Shown: piece after piece, positions 55,901-63,416 of the stretch | How the letters are laid out: every line of letters starts with the position of its first letter | How positions within the stretch are numbered: the first letter of the stretch is position 1 | Source: JAKAXS01 sp965279065 | GTDB taxonomy: Bacteria; Pseudomonadota; Alphaproteobacteria; Rhizobiales; Hyphomicrobiaceae | Assembly: GCA_965279065.1 (NCBI GenBank) | Contig: OZ257134.1 | Coordinates: 3,410,001-3,474,000 of the forward strand | Length of the DNA: 64,000 nucleotides | Direction of reading: 5' to 3' | The notes under the pieces: generated by a model | What the model was told of the DNA's origin: nothing | The model's input: the letters and a program-made list of their open reading frames with translations, nothing else | The model's database searches: none | Program-made: the position numbers and the translations under genes

Positions 55901-56549
55901 CCCATACGAAACCGATACCGAAGGCGAGCCCACCCGCACACCGCCACCCATCGACAAACTCGCCGAGCCACCACCTCTCACGCCGGCCGCACTGGCCGAC
56001 CAGAGCCGCTTCCTGCGTGGCACGCTGACCCATGCTTTGATGGAGCATCTGCCCGGCTTTGCGCCCTCCACCTGGCCGAAGATTGCCAAGGGCTTCATCG
56101 CCGAGCGCGGCGCCGGCCTGTCCGCCCGCACGCAGGCCAGCATCGTCTCGGAAGCCCTGGCCATCCTCTCAGATCCCGTTTTCGCCCCGCTGTTCGGACC
56201 GGGCAGCTCAGCCGAAGTTCCGATCGTCGCCGAAATCCCACGACCCAGGGGCGATGGCCCAGCCCTCCGCCTCACCGGCCAGATCGACCGCCTGATCGAC
56301 AACGGCCGCGAAGTCTTGATTGTCGACTACAAGACCAACCGTCCACCCCCCAGTTCGCTCGAGAAAGTGGCAGACGCGTATATCTACCAGTTGGCCGCAT
56401 ATCGCCTTGCATTGGCACTGATATTCGGCGACAAGCCGGTGCGCGCGGCTATTCTTTGGACCGACGGTCCGCGCATCATGCAAATCCCCACCGAAATGCT
56501 CGACAAGTATGCAAACCAGCTGTGGACACTGGATAAACCCTCTCCTTGA
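52992..56549 (+). CDS. addA: AddA, helicase-nuclease subunit
   Basis: A 1185-residue UvrD-type helicase with nuclease domain. Walker A NAGTGKTHVL (about 35-44), Q-motif-type start, DEKQSIY (motif III region), GAKGLEAPIVFLP and AMTRARDRLYV (motifs V/VI) are intact; the nuclease is at the C-terminus (VDYKTNRPPP near 1113). It is the motor and second nuclease of AddAB. ATG overlaps addB's stop by 4 bp, so the two are probably made together. Confidence 0.95.
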   Translation: MTSVPSIAAELQRTAAAQSGAADPRASVWVSANAGTGKTHVLTMRVLRLMLAGTPPERILCLTYTKAAAAEMAKRVFGTLAQWVTMREDALSGELARLIGRKPAGDELARARTLFATAIETPGGLKVQTIHAFCERLLQRFPLEAGVPAGFSILDDETARTLRRESIDLILTRASRDPTNPLGAALKFAVAYAADDRFDEVLAATLPHKQWLEDAARMDHDASGSFAAAEVMFRRKFGVRPSITAHALDLELAECISTPDLTRARDILLGGSSNDAKAAAKLSAALQTPTPQAKCELLSGFFLTADGEARKSLLTRSLRDAHPDLEAILSRAQSRCHALAAERTSLRAVTATIALHRLAGAVHQAYADAKGRRAALDFEDLITHTSNLLATSAAAEWVLFKLDGGLDHLLVDESQDTSPAQWTVIDALAREFFSGEGTRSEPRTLFAVGDEKQSIYSFQGAVPEKFAEIGRRFADLANRAQLTWRHVPLDVSFRTVDPLLTAVDAVFADARRTPGVTVSGNAVRHIAKRQGQAGLVEIWPTEVDADVMPDDVWSPFSEGASAAPAQRLAARIADTIKGWLAGGERLQSENRPIRAGDIIVLVRKRMPFAAPMVAELKKRGIPVAGADRIQLSEQIGVQDLLTLGDFLTLPEDDLALATLLKSPMFGLDDDDLLVLAPGRKGTLWKALLDNAAVNARYRPTADTLKRWRKTADFMPPYEFFADLLDNQGMRQKLLARLGPDAADSIDEFLNLALTYDDDASPSLAGFVHWLRDDTRVVKRDMEQGRDEVRVMTVHGAKGLEAPIVFLPDTCTTASAGRSAGGPIGMPDMERPIDTAEPFVWQVKGAGKLAPISAARAVKDTKERAERDRLLYVAMTRARDRLYVAGFEGKKGRAAGCWYEQIVEGLAGLTQKVETAQGTVHRLTSPQTADYDTPKITFADTMVDVPLPAWARQRVTREPQLTMPLAPSRLAPYETDTEGEPTRTPPPIDKLAEPPPLTPAALADQSRFLRGTLTHALMEHLPGFAPSTWPKIAKGFIAERGAGLSARTQASIVSEALAILSDPVFAPLFGPGSSAEVPIVAEIPRPRGDGPALRLTGQIDRLIDNGREVLIVDYKTNRPPPSSLEKVADAYIYQLAAYRLALALIFGDKPVRAAILWTDGPRIMQIPTEMLDKYANQLWTLDKPSP

Positions 56550-56650
56550 CGCACGTATCTTGACGCTAAGGCAGGGCATTCCTACCTTCCGCATCGGCCT
56601 ACGACGGGTCTCGATTTCCTGAACGAGCCCGCAACCGGAGAAAAAAGCCA

Positions 56651-56980
56651 ATGGCAACGCCACAAGTTTCCGACGCCAGCTTTCAGAAAGAGGTTCTGGA
56701 TTCGGCTGAGCCCGTGCTCGTCGATTTCTTTGCCGAATGGTGCGGGCCCTGTAAGGCGATGGCTCCGGCGCTCGATGCCGTGGCGAACGAGCTGAAGGGC
56801 AAGGTCAAGGTCGTCAAGGTCGACGTCGATCAGAACCCGTCGGTCACGATGAATTACGGCGTGCAGGCGATGCCGACGCTTTTGCTGTTCAAGGACGGCA
56901 AGGTCGCTGCCCAGCACACCGGCGCCATCGTCCAGAAGAAGAAGCTGGAAGACTGGCTCAACGCCTCCATCGTCGCCTAA
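56651..56980 (+). CDS. trxA: Thioredoxin
   Basis: A 109-residue thioredoxin, cytosolic disulfide reductant for ribonucleotide reductase and others. Active site WCGPCK (near residues 30-35), cis-Pro in AMPTLLLF and the usual length. ATG has GGAG upstream. It follows addA by 101 bp on the same strand, the standard alphaproteobacterial order, and is closed by a terminator. Confidence 0.97.
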   Translation: MATPQVSDASFQKEVLDSAEPVLVDFFAEWCGPCKAMAPALDAVANELKGKVKVVKVDVDQNPSVTMNYGVQAMPTLLLFKDGKVAAQHTGAIVQKKKLEDWLNASIVA

Positions 56981-57000
56981 TCGCGACATCGCCGAATTGC

Positions 57001-57033
57001 AAAGGGCGCCGCTAAACCGCGACGCCCTTTTTG
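57001..57033 (+). terminator. Rho-independent terminator after trxA
   Basis: AAAGGGCG pairs with CGCCCTTT, with inner GCG/CGC pairing and a tail of T residues, 20 bp past the trxA stop. It closes the divL-to-trxA series on the plus strand. Confidence 0.8.
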
Positions 57034-57045
57034 CATCCAGCATGC

Positions 57046-57076
57046 GTAGGTTGGGTCGCGCTGCGCTTGACCCTAC
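57046..57076. repeat. REP-like imperfect inverted repeat
   Basis: GTAGGttGGGTC and GACCCTAC flank a GCGC-type centre. It resembles families of dispersed GTAGGTTGGGT... palindromes found in many bacterial genomes. Only one copy is in this window, so its repeat nature is unconfirmed. Confidence 0.35.
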
Positions 57077-57094
57077 TTACCAGTGCGACCGCAC

Positions 57095-57310
57095 CTAAGC
57101 CCGCGCGATACGCGTCGGCAGAAAACGCGGCCGGAATTTCTTGGCATTGATGGCGATCCGCGTGCCCTGCGGAATCGCTGGTTGGTCGCGCGTCACGAAC
57201 ACGATCGACAAGCCGCTATCGGTGACCAGTTCCCCCCAAAACTGGCCCCATTCCTTGACCACTCCGGTAAATGTATGGGTTTCGGGCTCGAACAGATCGG
57301 CATCATCCAT
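57095..57310 (-). CDS. Small hypothetical protein
   Basis: A 71-residue protein with no signal peptide: an acidic head (MDDADLFEPE), a beta-rich centre (FTGVVKEWGQFWGELVTD) and a basic tail (KKFRPRFLP). GGAGACC and GGGG precede the ATG; seven further codons upstream are less likely. It resembles small cold-shock-sized folds in length but no family is recognised. It is 228 bp downstream of folC on the same strand. Confidence 0.55.
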   Translation of the reverse strand: MDDADLFEPETHTFTGVVKEWGQFWGELVTDSGLSIVFVTRDQPAIPQGTRIAINAKKFRPRFLPTRIARA

Positions 57311-57538
57311 CCCCAGGTCTCCACGTCTCACTCATAAGCCGCCGGCCGCTGGATTATGGCTTGGTCCGGCTTCGAGGCATGCGCATTGCTGCGCCCGCTA
57401 ACTGTAGGCGGGCAGGTGTCCAATAACAATCCGACCCAAGCACGAGACGAACGCGCGGGCCGCTGTCGTCATGACAGCCAGTCTCAACAGTAACGTGGCG
57501 ATTTTGAATGCGGCGGATGCGGAAATTGTGGAGCAACT

Positions 57539-58870
57539 TCAGTTCGGTTGTGGGGCAACACCGTCCTGCAGCGCCAGCACGTGCCCGGCCAGATACAGCG
57601 AACCGCATATGAGGATACGCTTAGGCCCCGGATGCAGCTGTTCCAGCCGCCGTAGGGCCAGGTCGACGGATGGACTGCTCTCCGCCGACAGTTGCACCTC
57701 CCGCGCTGCCTCCACCAGCACGTCCGGTGCATGCGTCGCCTCGTGCGCCCCGGGGATAGGCACGGTCACCACGTGACGCGCCAGACCGCTGAATGGTGCC
57801 AGAAACCCTGCCGCGTCCTTCAAGGCCATCATCCCGACGATCAGATAGAGCGGCTTTGGCGCTCGCTCTTCCAGATCGGCCAGCGTCTGTGCGATGACGG
57901 CGCCGGCGGCCGGATTGTGTCCCCCATCAAGCCACAGCTCCGAGCCTGGCTTGAGCACATCGGGCAACGGCCCGGTATCCAACCGCTGCATGCGTGCGGG
58001 CCACCTCACGCTGGCGAGCCCCGTCTCGATGTCGCCCTGATCGAGAGACGGCCCAGCCAACTCCATCGCCGCCACCACGGCCGTTGCCGCGTTGATGACC
58101 TGATGCCGCCCGATCAACCCCGGCATCGGCAGATCCAGCAGTTCGTCCTCGCGCTGCACGATCAGCCGCCCGCGTTGCTCGTAGGCGTCGAAGCGCTCCC
58201 CCCAGGCGATGAGATCGGCGCGCACGCGCCCCGCTTCGCTGCGGATGACATCCAGCACATCGTCGTCCTGCTGCGCCACGACGCAACGCACGCCGCGCTT
58301 CAGGATGCCCGCCTTCTCGCGCGCGATCTTCTCCAGCGTGTCGCCCAGCTTGTCCGCATGATCCAGCGAAATGGACGTGATGATCGTCAGCGCCGGCTTG
58401 GCAATGACATTTGTCGCATCGAGCCGCCCGCCCAGACCCACTTCGAGCAGCACGATATCCGCCGGATGCTCGCTGAAAGCCAGGAACGCCGCCGCCGTGG
58501 TAATTTCGAACTGGGTGATGTCGTCGCCGTCATTCACCGCCTGGGTTCGTGAGAGCACATCGACGAGTTCCTCTTCGGCGATCGGCCGCGCCTTGCCGTC
58601 GCGACCGGCAAGCTCGATGCGCTCGTGGAACCGCACCAGATGCGGCGACGTATAGACGTGCACCCTCTTGCCCGCCGCCTCCAGGATGGCCTTGAGATAG
58701 GCCGTGACCGAGCCCTTGCCGTTGGTGCCCGCTACGTGCACGACAGGCGGCAGCTTCAGATGCGGCGAGCCGAGCTTCGCCAAGAGCCGCTCGACACGCC
58801 CCAACGACAAGTCGATCAGCTTCGGGTGAAGCTCTTTCAATTCGGCCAGAAGCTTGTCGCTGGTCGGCAT
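57539..58870 (-). CDS. folC: Folylpolyglutamate synthase/dihydrofolate synthase
   Basis: A 443-residue FolC that adds glutamate to dihydropteroate and to folates. The P-loop GTNGKGSV (about 47-54), GLGGRLDATN (about 140-149) and the Mur-ligase-type C-terminal domain are visible (LDGGHNPAA). In alphaproteobacteria it commonly follows accD, as here. The ATG fits family length; an earlier in-frame Met (12 codons) precedes a basic non-conserved stretch. Confidence 0.95.
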   Translation of the reverse strand: MPTSDKLLAELKELHPKLIDLSLGRVERLLAKLGSPHLKLPPVVHVAGTNGKGSVTAYLKAILEAAGKRVHVYTSPHLVRFHERIELAGRDGKARPIAEEELVDVLSRTQAVNDGDDITQFEITTAAAFLAFSEHPADIVLLEVGLGGRLDATNVIAKPALTIITSISLDHADKLGDTLEKIAREKAGILKRGVRCVVAQQDDDVLDVIRSEAGRVRADLIAWGERFDAYEQRGRLIVQREDELLDLPMPGLIGRHQVINAATAVVAAMELAGPSLDQGDIETGLASVRWPARMQRLDTGPLPDVLKPGSELWLDGGHNPAAGAVIAQTLADLEERAPKPLYLIVGMMALKDAAGFLAPFSGLARHVVTVPIPGAHEATHAPDVLVEAAREVQLSAESSPSVDLALRRLEQLHPGPKRILICGSLYLAGHVLALQDGVAPQPN

Positions 58871-59001
58871 CGCTGGAACTTGTGTCTGAGAACGCTGGTC
58901 CCGCACCGCAGGACTGGCCCCGACAGAGCCCTTTCCGGCCCCGCCGTCAATACGATTTGGATCAGAGCCGGGAAAGCGATTCGATCAACAGCGAACGCGC
59001 T

Positions 59002-60108
59002 TTAGTTGCGCTGAGCATCCTTAGGTACCGGCTTGGCCGTGACCGACTCGATGTCGCGCGTACCCTTGTCGCGCTCCAGCCTGGCCATATCGAAACGTTC
59101 GTTGTCCGACACCGGCTCGGCGTCCAGAACGCCTTCCTCCGCCGACCTGGCGGCCGACTCGATCAGTTGGCCGTCGACCACGGCATGGCCGTTCGCGTGC
59201 GGCTTGCCACCGTTCATGCGTTTGGCCGGCCTCATCAGGTCGCCCTTCGGCAGGCCTTCGCCATTCATCAGCATCGAAGCCACGCGCGACAGCGTCTCGC
59301 GCAGCTTGTGGCGATGCACGACCATGTCGATCATGCCATGCGCCAATAGATATTCGGAGCGCTGGAAGCCCTCCGGCAGCTGCTCGCGAATCGTCTGCTG
59401 GATCACACGCGGACCGGCAAAGCAGATCAGCGCGCCCGGTTCAGCGATGTGAACATCGCCGAGCATCGCATACGACGCCGTCACGCCGCCCGTGGTCGGA
59501 TCGGTCAGCACGACGATGTACGGCAGCTTGGCGTCACGCAGCTTCTGCACGCCGATCGTCGTGCGCGGCATCTGCATGAGAGACATGATGCCCTCCTGCA
59601 TGCGCGCGCCACCCGACGCCGCAAACAGGATGAACGGCGATTTGCGCTCGACCGCGCGCAGCATGCCGGTGACGACGGCCTCACCGGCCGCCATACCCAG
59701 CGAACCAGCCATGAAGCGAAAATCTTGCGCGGCCGCGACCACGTCGAGGCCGTCGAGCTTGCCCTCGGCCACGAGCACGGCGTCTTCCAGCTCCGTTGCC
59801 GCTTTGGCATCCTTGAGCCGGTCGGTATAGCGCCGGCCGTCGCGGAACTTCAGCGGGTCCTGCGCCACGCCGGCGACCGGCACGCGGTCATACATGCCAT
59901 CGTCGAACAAGGCTGCCAGCCGCTGCTGCGAGCCCATGCGCATGTGATAGTTCGAGCCGGGGATGACGAACTGGTTGGCCTCCAGGTCCTTGTAGAAGAC
60001 CATCTGCCCTGTCTCCGGGCACTTGACCCAGAGATTGTCCGGCACCTCGCGTTTCGTCGCCAGGAAGCTCCGAATCTTCGGCCGGACGACGTTGTTGATC
60101 CAGTTCAC
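59002..60108 (-). CDS. accD: Acetyl-CoA carboxylase carboxyltransferase subunit beta
   Basis: A 368-residue AccD, half of the carboxyltransferase that makes malonyl-CoA. The catalytic crotonase-like core (FAASGGARMQEG, TTGGVTASYAMLGD) is intact. The usual N-terminal four-cysteine zinc ribbon is reduced: only Cys30 remains (KCPETG; VIPGSNYH where other AccDs have a CxxC). The GTG start has AGGAG nine bases upstream and begins MNWINNVVRPK, the family's N-terminus; an ATG nine codons earlier lacks this match. The C-terminal 60 residues are charged and variable. Confidence 0.93.
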   Translation of the reverse strand: MNWINNVVRPKIRSFLATKREVPDNLWVKCPETGQMVFYKDLEANQFVIPGSNYHMRMGSQQRLAALFDDGMYDRVPVAGVAQDPLKFRDGRRYTDRLKDAKAATELEDAVLVAEGKLDGLDVVAAAQDFRFMAGSLGMAAGEAVVTGMLRAVERKSPFILFAASGGARMQEGIMSLMQMPRTTIGVQKLRDAKLPYIVVLTDPTTGGVTASYAMLGDVHIAEPGALICFAGPRVIQQTIREQLPEGFQRSEYLLAHGMIDMVVHRHKLRETLSRVASMLMNGEGLPKGDLMRPAKRMNGGKPHANGHAVVDGQLIESAARSAEEGVLDAEPVSDNERFDMARLERDKGTRDIESVTAKPVPKDAQRN

Positions 60109-60312
60109 GCTCTCAAGCTCCTGCCCCGCGGGCATTTCGGAAAGGGCACTGTGAAACTTGTCTCTCTGGTCTTGCGCCCGGCGCAGTCCTCAATGGATCA
60201 AGCTCCACAACCTCCATAGTACACCGGCTTCATAGTACAGTGGGGTCGAATCCGTCCCTAATTAAGGTTCCGCAAGCTGGTGGCCAACTGCCAGTACTTT
60301 TGGCGCTGGTTA

Positions 60313-61137
60313 TCACGCTGGCTGCAAGGCTCGAGAAAGACTTTTTACCAGGTCGAGGACAGCCGGCACGGTGGTCCCGGTTGCCTCGCCCTTGGGCCCC
60401 AGGCTGTCCTTGATCGCACTGACCAGCGCCGAACCGACCACGACGCCATCGGCACCCCTGGCCAGGGCGGCCGCCTGCTCGCCCGTTCTTACGCCAAAAC
60501 CAACCACGACAGGAAGCTCCGTCGCCCCCTTGATGCGCGCAACCTGCGAATGAACGTCGTTTACCACAGGCGCGGCTGCCCCTGTGATCCCTGTGATGGA
60601 CACGTAGTAAACGAAGCCGGACGTGTTGGTCAGCACCTTGGGCAGCCGCTTGGCATCCGTGGTGGGCGTCGTCAGCCGGATGAAGTTGAGCCCGCGCTTG
60701 ACGGCCGGCAGGCACAGCTCGTCGTCGGCCTCCGGCGGCACGTCGACGATGATCAGCCCGTCGACGCCTGCGGCCACCGCCTCATCCAGGAATTTCTCGG
60801 CGGGATAAACGTAGACGGGGTTGTAATACCCCATCAGGACGATCGGCGTATCAGGATCCGTCTTGCGGAAGTCGGCAACCATCTTGAGCGTTTTGACCAT
60901 CGTCTGGCCCGCCTGCAGCGCCCGCAGCGACGCCGCCTGGATCGCCGGCCCATCCGCCATCGGGTCGGAAAACGGCATGCCCACTTCGATGACGTCGGCG
61001 CCCGCGCCAGGCAGGGCCGCCAGCAGTTCCGCAAACGTCGTGGCGTCCGGATCGCCAGCCGTCACAAAACAAACGAGTGCCGGCCGGCCCTCTGCCTTCA
61101 GCGCCGCAAACCGGCGATCGATACGTGTCGACGTCAT
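60313..61137 (-). CDS. trpA: Tryptophan synthase alpha chain
   Basis: A 274-residue TIM-barrel enzyme releasing indole from indole-3-glycerol phosphate. Catalytic Glu is in VIEVGMPFSDP (about 49-59) and Asp in the same segment; IIVDVPPEA and GFGVRTGEQA are family blocks. ATG overlaps the stop of the DUF2158 gene by 4 bp. In most relatives it follows trpB directly; here an extra small gene intervenes. accD follows 204 bp downstream. Confidence 0.96.
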   Translation of the reverse strand: MTSTRIDRRFAALKAEGRPALVCFVTAGDPDATTFAELLAALPGAGADVIEVGMPFSDPMADGPAIQAASLRALQAGQTMVKTLKMVADFRKTDPDTPIVLMGYYNPVYVYPAEKFLDEAVAAGVDGLIIVDVPPEADDELCLPAVKRGLNFIRLTTPTTDAKRLPKVLTNTSGFVYYVSITGITGAAAPVVNDVHSQVARIKGATELPVVVGFGVRTGEQAAALARGADGVVVGSALVSAIKDSLGPKGEATGTTVPAVLDLVKSLSRALQPA

Positions 61138-61445
61138 TGGTCTAAATCGTCTCCGAGGTCGCCGTGCACTGAGGTGTCCCAACCTGAGGATAGGTCGCCT
61201 ATCACAACCAGACCTCGAGGCTTCCCGTCTCGATCAACAGGCACCGGCGACACCATTTCAGACTTGAAATCATGGGTTCGAAGCTTGTCCGTCTTGTCGA
61301 ACCATTCGCAGGAGAAACTACCCGCGTCTATGGATCTGATCGTCATGGCTGGCGACCCCGATTTGAGGTACACGACAGAGCCAACGCCTAGTAGCTCGTC
61401 GGCCCCGGATAATCGTCTCGCGACGCGCTGATCGATCTTGATCAT
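61134..61445 (-). CDS. DUF2158 (YodC-like) protein inside the trp operon
   Basis: A 103-residue protein. Its core, VGSVVYLKSGSPAMTI (about 21-36) followed by CEWFD (46-50), matches DUF2158 proteins such as E. coli YodC, whose function is unknown. ATG overlaps the trpB stop and TGA overlaps the trpA start, 4 bp each (ATGA), so it is tightly coupled to both. It is an internal start of a longer open frame. A C-terminal extension of about 35 residues beyond the domain is unlike the short stand-alone members. No role in tryptophan synthesis is known. Confidence 0.8.
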   Translation of the reverse strand: MIKIDQRVARRLSGADELLGVGSVVYLKSGSPAMTIRSIDAGSFSCEWFDKTDKLRTHDFKSEMVSPVPVDRDGKPRGLVVIGDLSSGWDTSVHGDLGDDLDQ

Positions 61446-62713
61446 ATCGTCATGCCGAGATAGCCGGCGACGGCGAAGACATCCTTGTCGCCGCGGCCGC
61501 ACATGTTCATCACCAGCAAGTTGTCCTGCGGCAGCGTCGGCGCCAGCTTCGTCACGTAGCCCAGCGCGTGCGACGGCTCCAGCGCCGGAATGATGCCTTC
61601 CTGACGCGCGCACAGCTGGAACGCATCCAGCGCTTCCTTGTCGGTGATCGGCACGTACGTCACGCGGCCGGTATCCTTGAGCCACGAATGCTCCGGTCCG
61701 ACACCCGGATAGTCGAGCCCGGCCGAGATGGAATGCCCTTCCAGGATCTGCCCGTCGCCGTCCTGTAGCAGGTACGTGCGGTTGCCGTGCAGCACGCCTG
61801 GCTTGCCGCCGCTCATCGAAGCGGCATGTCCGTTTTCCACCTCGACGCCGTGACCGCCCGCCTCGACGCCGTAGATCGCCACGCCCTCATCGTCGAGAAA
61901 TGGATGGAACAGGCCGATCGCATTCGAGCCGCCGCCGATGCACGCCACCAGGGTATCCGGCAGCCGCCCCTCGCGCGCCAGCATCTGTTCGCGCGTTTCG
62001 ATGCCGATGATCGATTGGAAATCGCGCACCATCTCCGGATAGGGATGCGGCCCCGCCGCCGTGCCGATGATGTAGTAGGTATCCTTGACGTTGGTGACCC
62101 AGTCGCGCAACGCCTCGTTCATCGCATCCTTCAGCGTGCCGGCACCACTGGTGACGGCATTCACCTTCGCGTTCAGCATGTGCATGCGCGCGACGTTGGG
62201 GGATTGCCGCTTGACGTCGGTGGCACCCATGAAGATCTCGCACGGCAATCCGAATCGCGCACAAACCGTGGCGACCGCCACGCCGTGTTGGCCTGCACCG
62301 GTCTCGGCGATAATGCGCGTCTTGCCCATGCGCCGCGCTAGCTGGATCTGGCCAAGGCAGTTGTTGATCTTGTGCGAGCCAGTGTGGTTCAGCTCGTCGC
62401 GTTTGAAATAGATCTTGGCGCCGCCCTTGCCGCCGTTCGCCGCCGCGACCTGGCGGAAATGATCGGTCAGCCGTTCCGCGTAGTACAGCGGGCTCGGCCG
62501 GCCGCCGTAGTTGTTCAACAGATCTGTCAGTTCGGCCTGGAATTGCGGGTCGGCCTTTGCCGCGTAGTACGCCGTCTCCAGCTCCAGGATCAGCGGCATC
62601 AAAGTTTCGGCAACGAACCGGCCCCCGAACAGGCCGAAATGCCCTTGCTCGTCCGGGCCCGTGCGAAAACTGTTGAGCTTGGCTTCGCCGGTTTTCTTGG
62701 TCTTCGTCGCCAT
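61442..62713 (-). CDS. trpB: Tryptophan synthase beta chain
   Basis: A 423-residue PLP enzyme joining indole and serine to tryptophan. The PLP lysine is in HTGSHKINN (near residues 97-105) and the phosphate loop GGGSNA (near 245). Its N-terminus fits the family after a 20-residue charged head. An in-frame TTG lies four codons upstream. It overlaps the DUF2158 gene by 4 bp, and trpF ends about 47 bp before its start. Confidence 0.97.
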   Translation of the reverse strand: MATKTKKTGEAKLNSFRTGPDEQGHFGLFGGRFVAETLMPLILELETAYYAAKADPQFQAELTDLLNNYGGRPSPLYYAERLTDHFRQVAAANGGKGGAKIYFKRDELNHTGSHKINNCLGQIQLARRMGKTRIIAETGAGQHGVAVATVCARFGLPCEIFMGATDVKRQSPNVARMHMLNAKVNAVTSGAGTLKDAMNEALRDWVTNVKDTYYIIGTAAGPHPYPEMVRDFQSIIGIETREQMLAREGRLPDTLVACIGGGSNAIGLFHPFLDDEGVAIYGVEAGGHGVEVENGHAASMSGGKPGVLHGNRTYLLQDGDGQILEGHSISAGLDYPGVGPEHSWLKDTGRVTYVPITDKEALDAFQLCARQEGIIPALEPSHALGYVTKLAPTLPQDNLLVMNMCGRGDKDVFAVAGYLGMTI

Positions 62714-62760
62714 TGCCTGGGGCAATCCTCACATCTGGCTTGTGCAGCGTTTCTGCGGGC

Positions 62761-63405
62761 CTAATTAGCCCTCTTTGCTGCCTGAAGAAAGCGCCGGATG
62801 AGCTCCGGGTCCTTTTCGCCCGGTCGCCGCTCGACCCCCGAAGACACATCGACGGCCCTAGCACCCGTGACGCGGATGGCTTCGGCGACATTTTCTGGCG
62901 TCAGACCGCCCGACAGCATGTAGGAAACCCGATCCTTGACGCCGGCGAGCAACGACCAGTCGAACGCCACTCCGTTTCCACCAGGCAACAGCGCCTCCTT
63001 GGGCGCCTTCGCATCGAACAGCACGAGGTCCGCGCGGTCGGCATAGGTCAGCGCGCCCGCCGCGTCGTCCGCCGTCGCCACCTTGATCGCCTTCATCACA
63101 AGGCGGCCCGTTGCCAAACGAATGGCCGCCACGCGCTCCGGCGACTCGCTGCCATGCAGCTGAATGATGTCCGGGCGCACCTGCGACCCAATCTCCTCGA
63201 CGAGTTCATCGCTTGGGTCCACCAGCAACGCCACGACTTTTGCCTTGCCGCGCGCCCGATCCGCCAACGTCCGCGCCGTGGCGATATCGACATTGCGCGG
63301 GCTCGCGGAGAAGAAAACCAGTCCGACGTAGTCGGCTCCGCCCGCCAGCGCCGCATCCAGCGCCTCGGCCGTCTTCAATCCGCAGATTTTCACCGCCGTA
63401 GTCAT
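62761..63405 (-). CDS. trpF: Phosphoribosylanthranilate isomerase
   Basis: A 214-residue TIM-barrel isomerase of tryptophan synthesis. Catalytic Cys is in VKICGLKT (about 5-12) and Asp in VLFDAKAP (about 126-133); GLTPENV and DVSSGVE are other family blocks. It opens the local trpF-trpB-(DUF2158)-trpA series. The ATG begins just after the stop of the upstream channel gene (12 bp apart); a TTG at 63420 would overlap that gene. Confidence 0.96.
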   Translation of the reverse strand: MTTAVKICGLKTAEALDAALAGGADYVGLVFFSASPRNVDIATARTLADRARGKAKVVALLVDPSDELVEEIGSQVRPDIIQLHGSESPERVAAIRLATGRLVMKAIKVATADDAAGALTYADRADLVLFDAKAPKEALLPGGNGVAFDWSLLAGVKDRVSYMLSGGLTPENVAEAIRVTGARAVDVSSGVERRPGEKDPELIRRFLQAAKRAN

Positions 63406-63416
63406 GTCGCCGATCT

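Noticed and set aside
61134..61685. 183-codon frame overlapping trpB in full
   Set aside because: Only the last 103 codons carry a domain; the upstream part is the trpB shadow.
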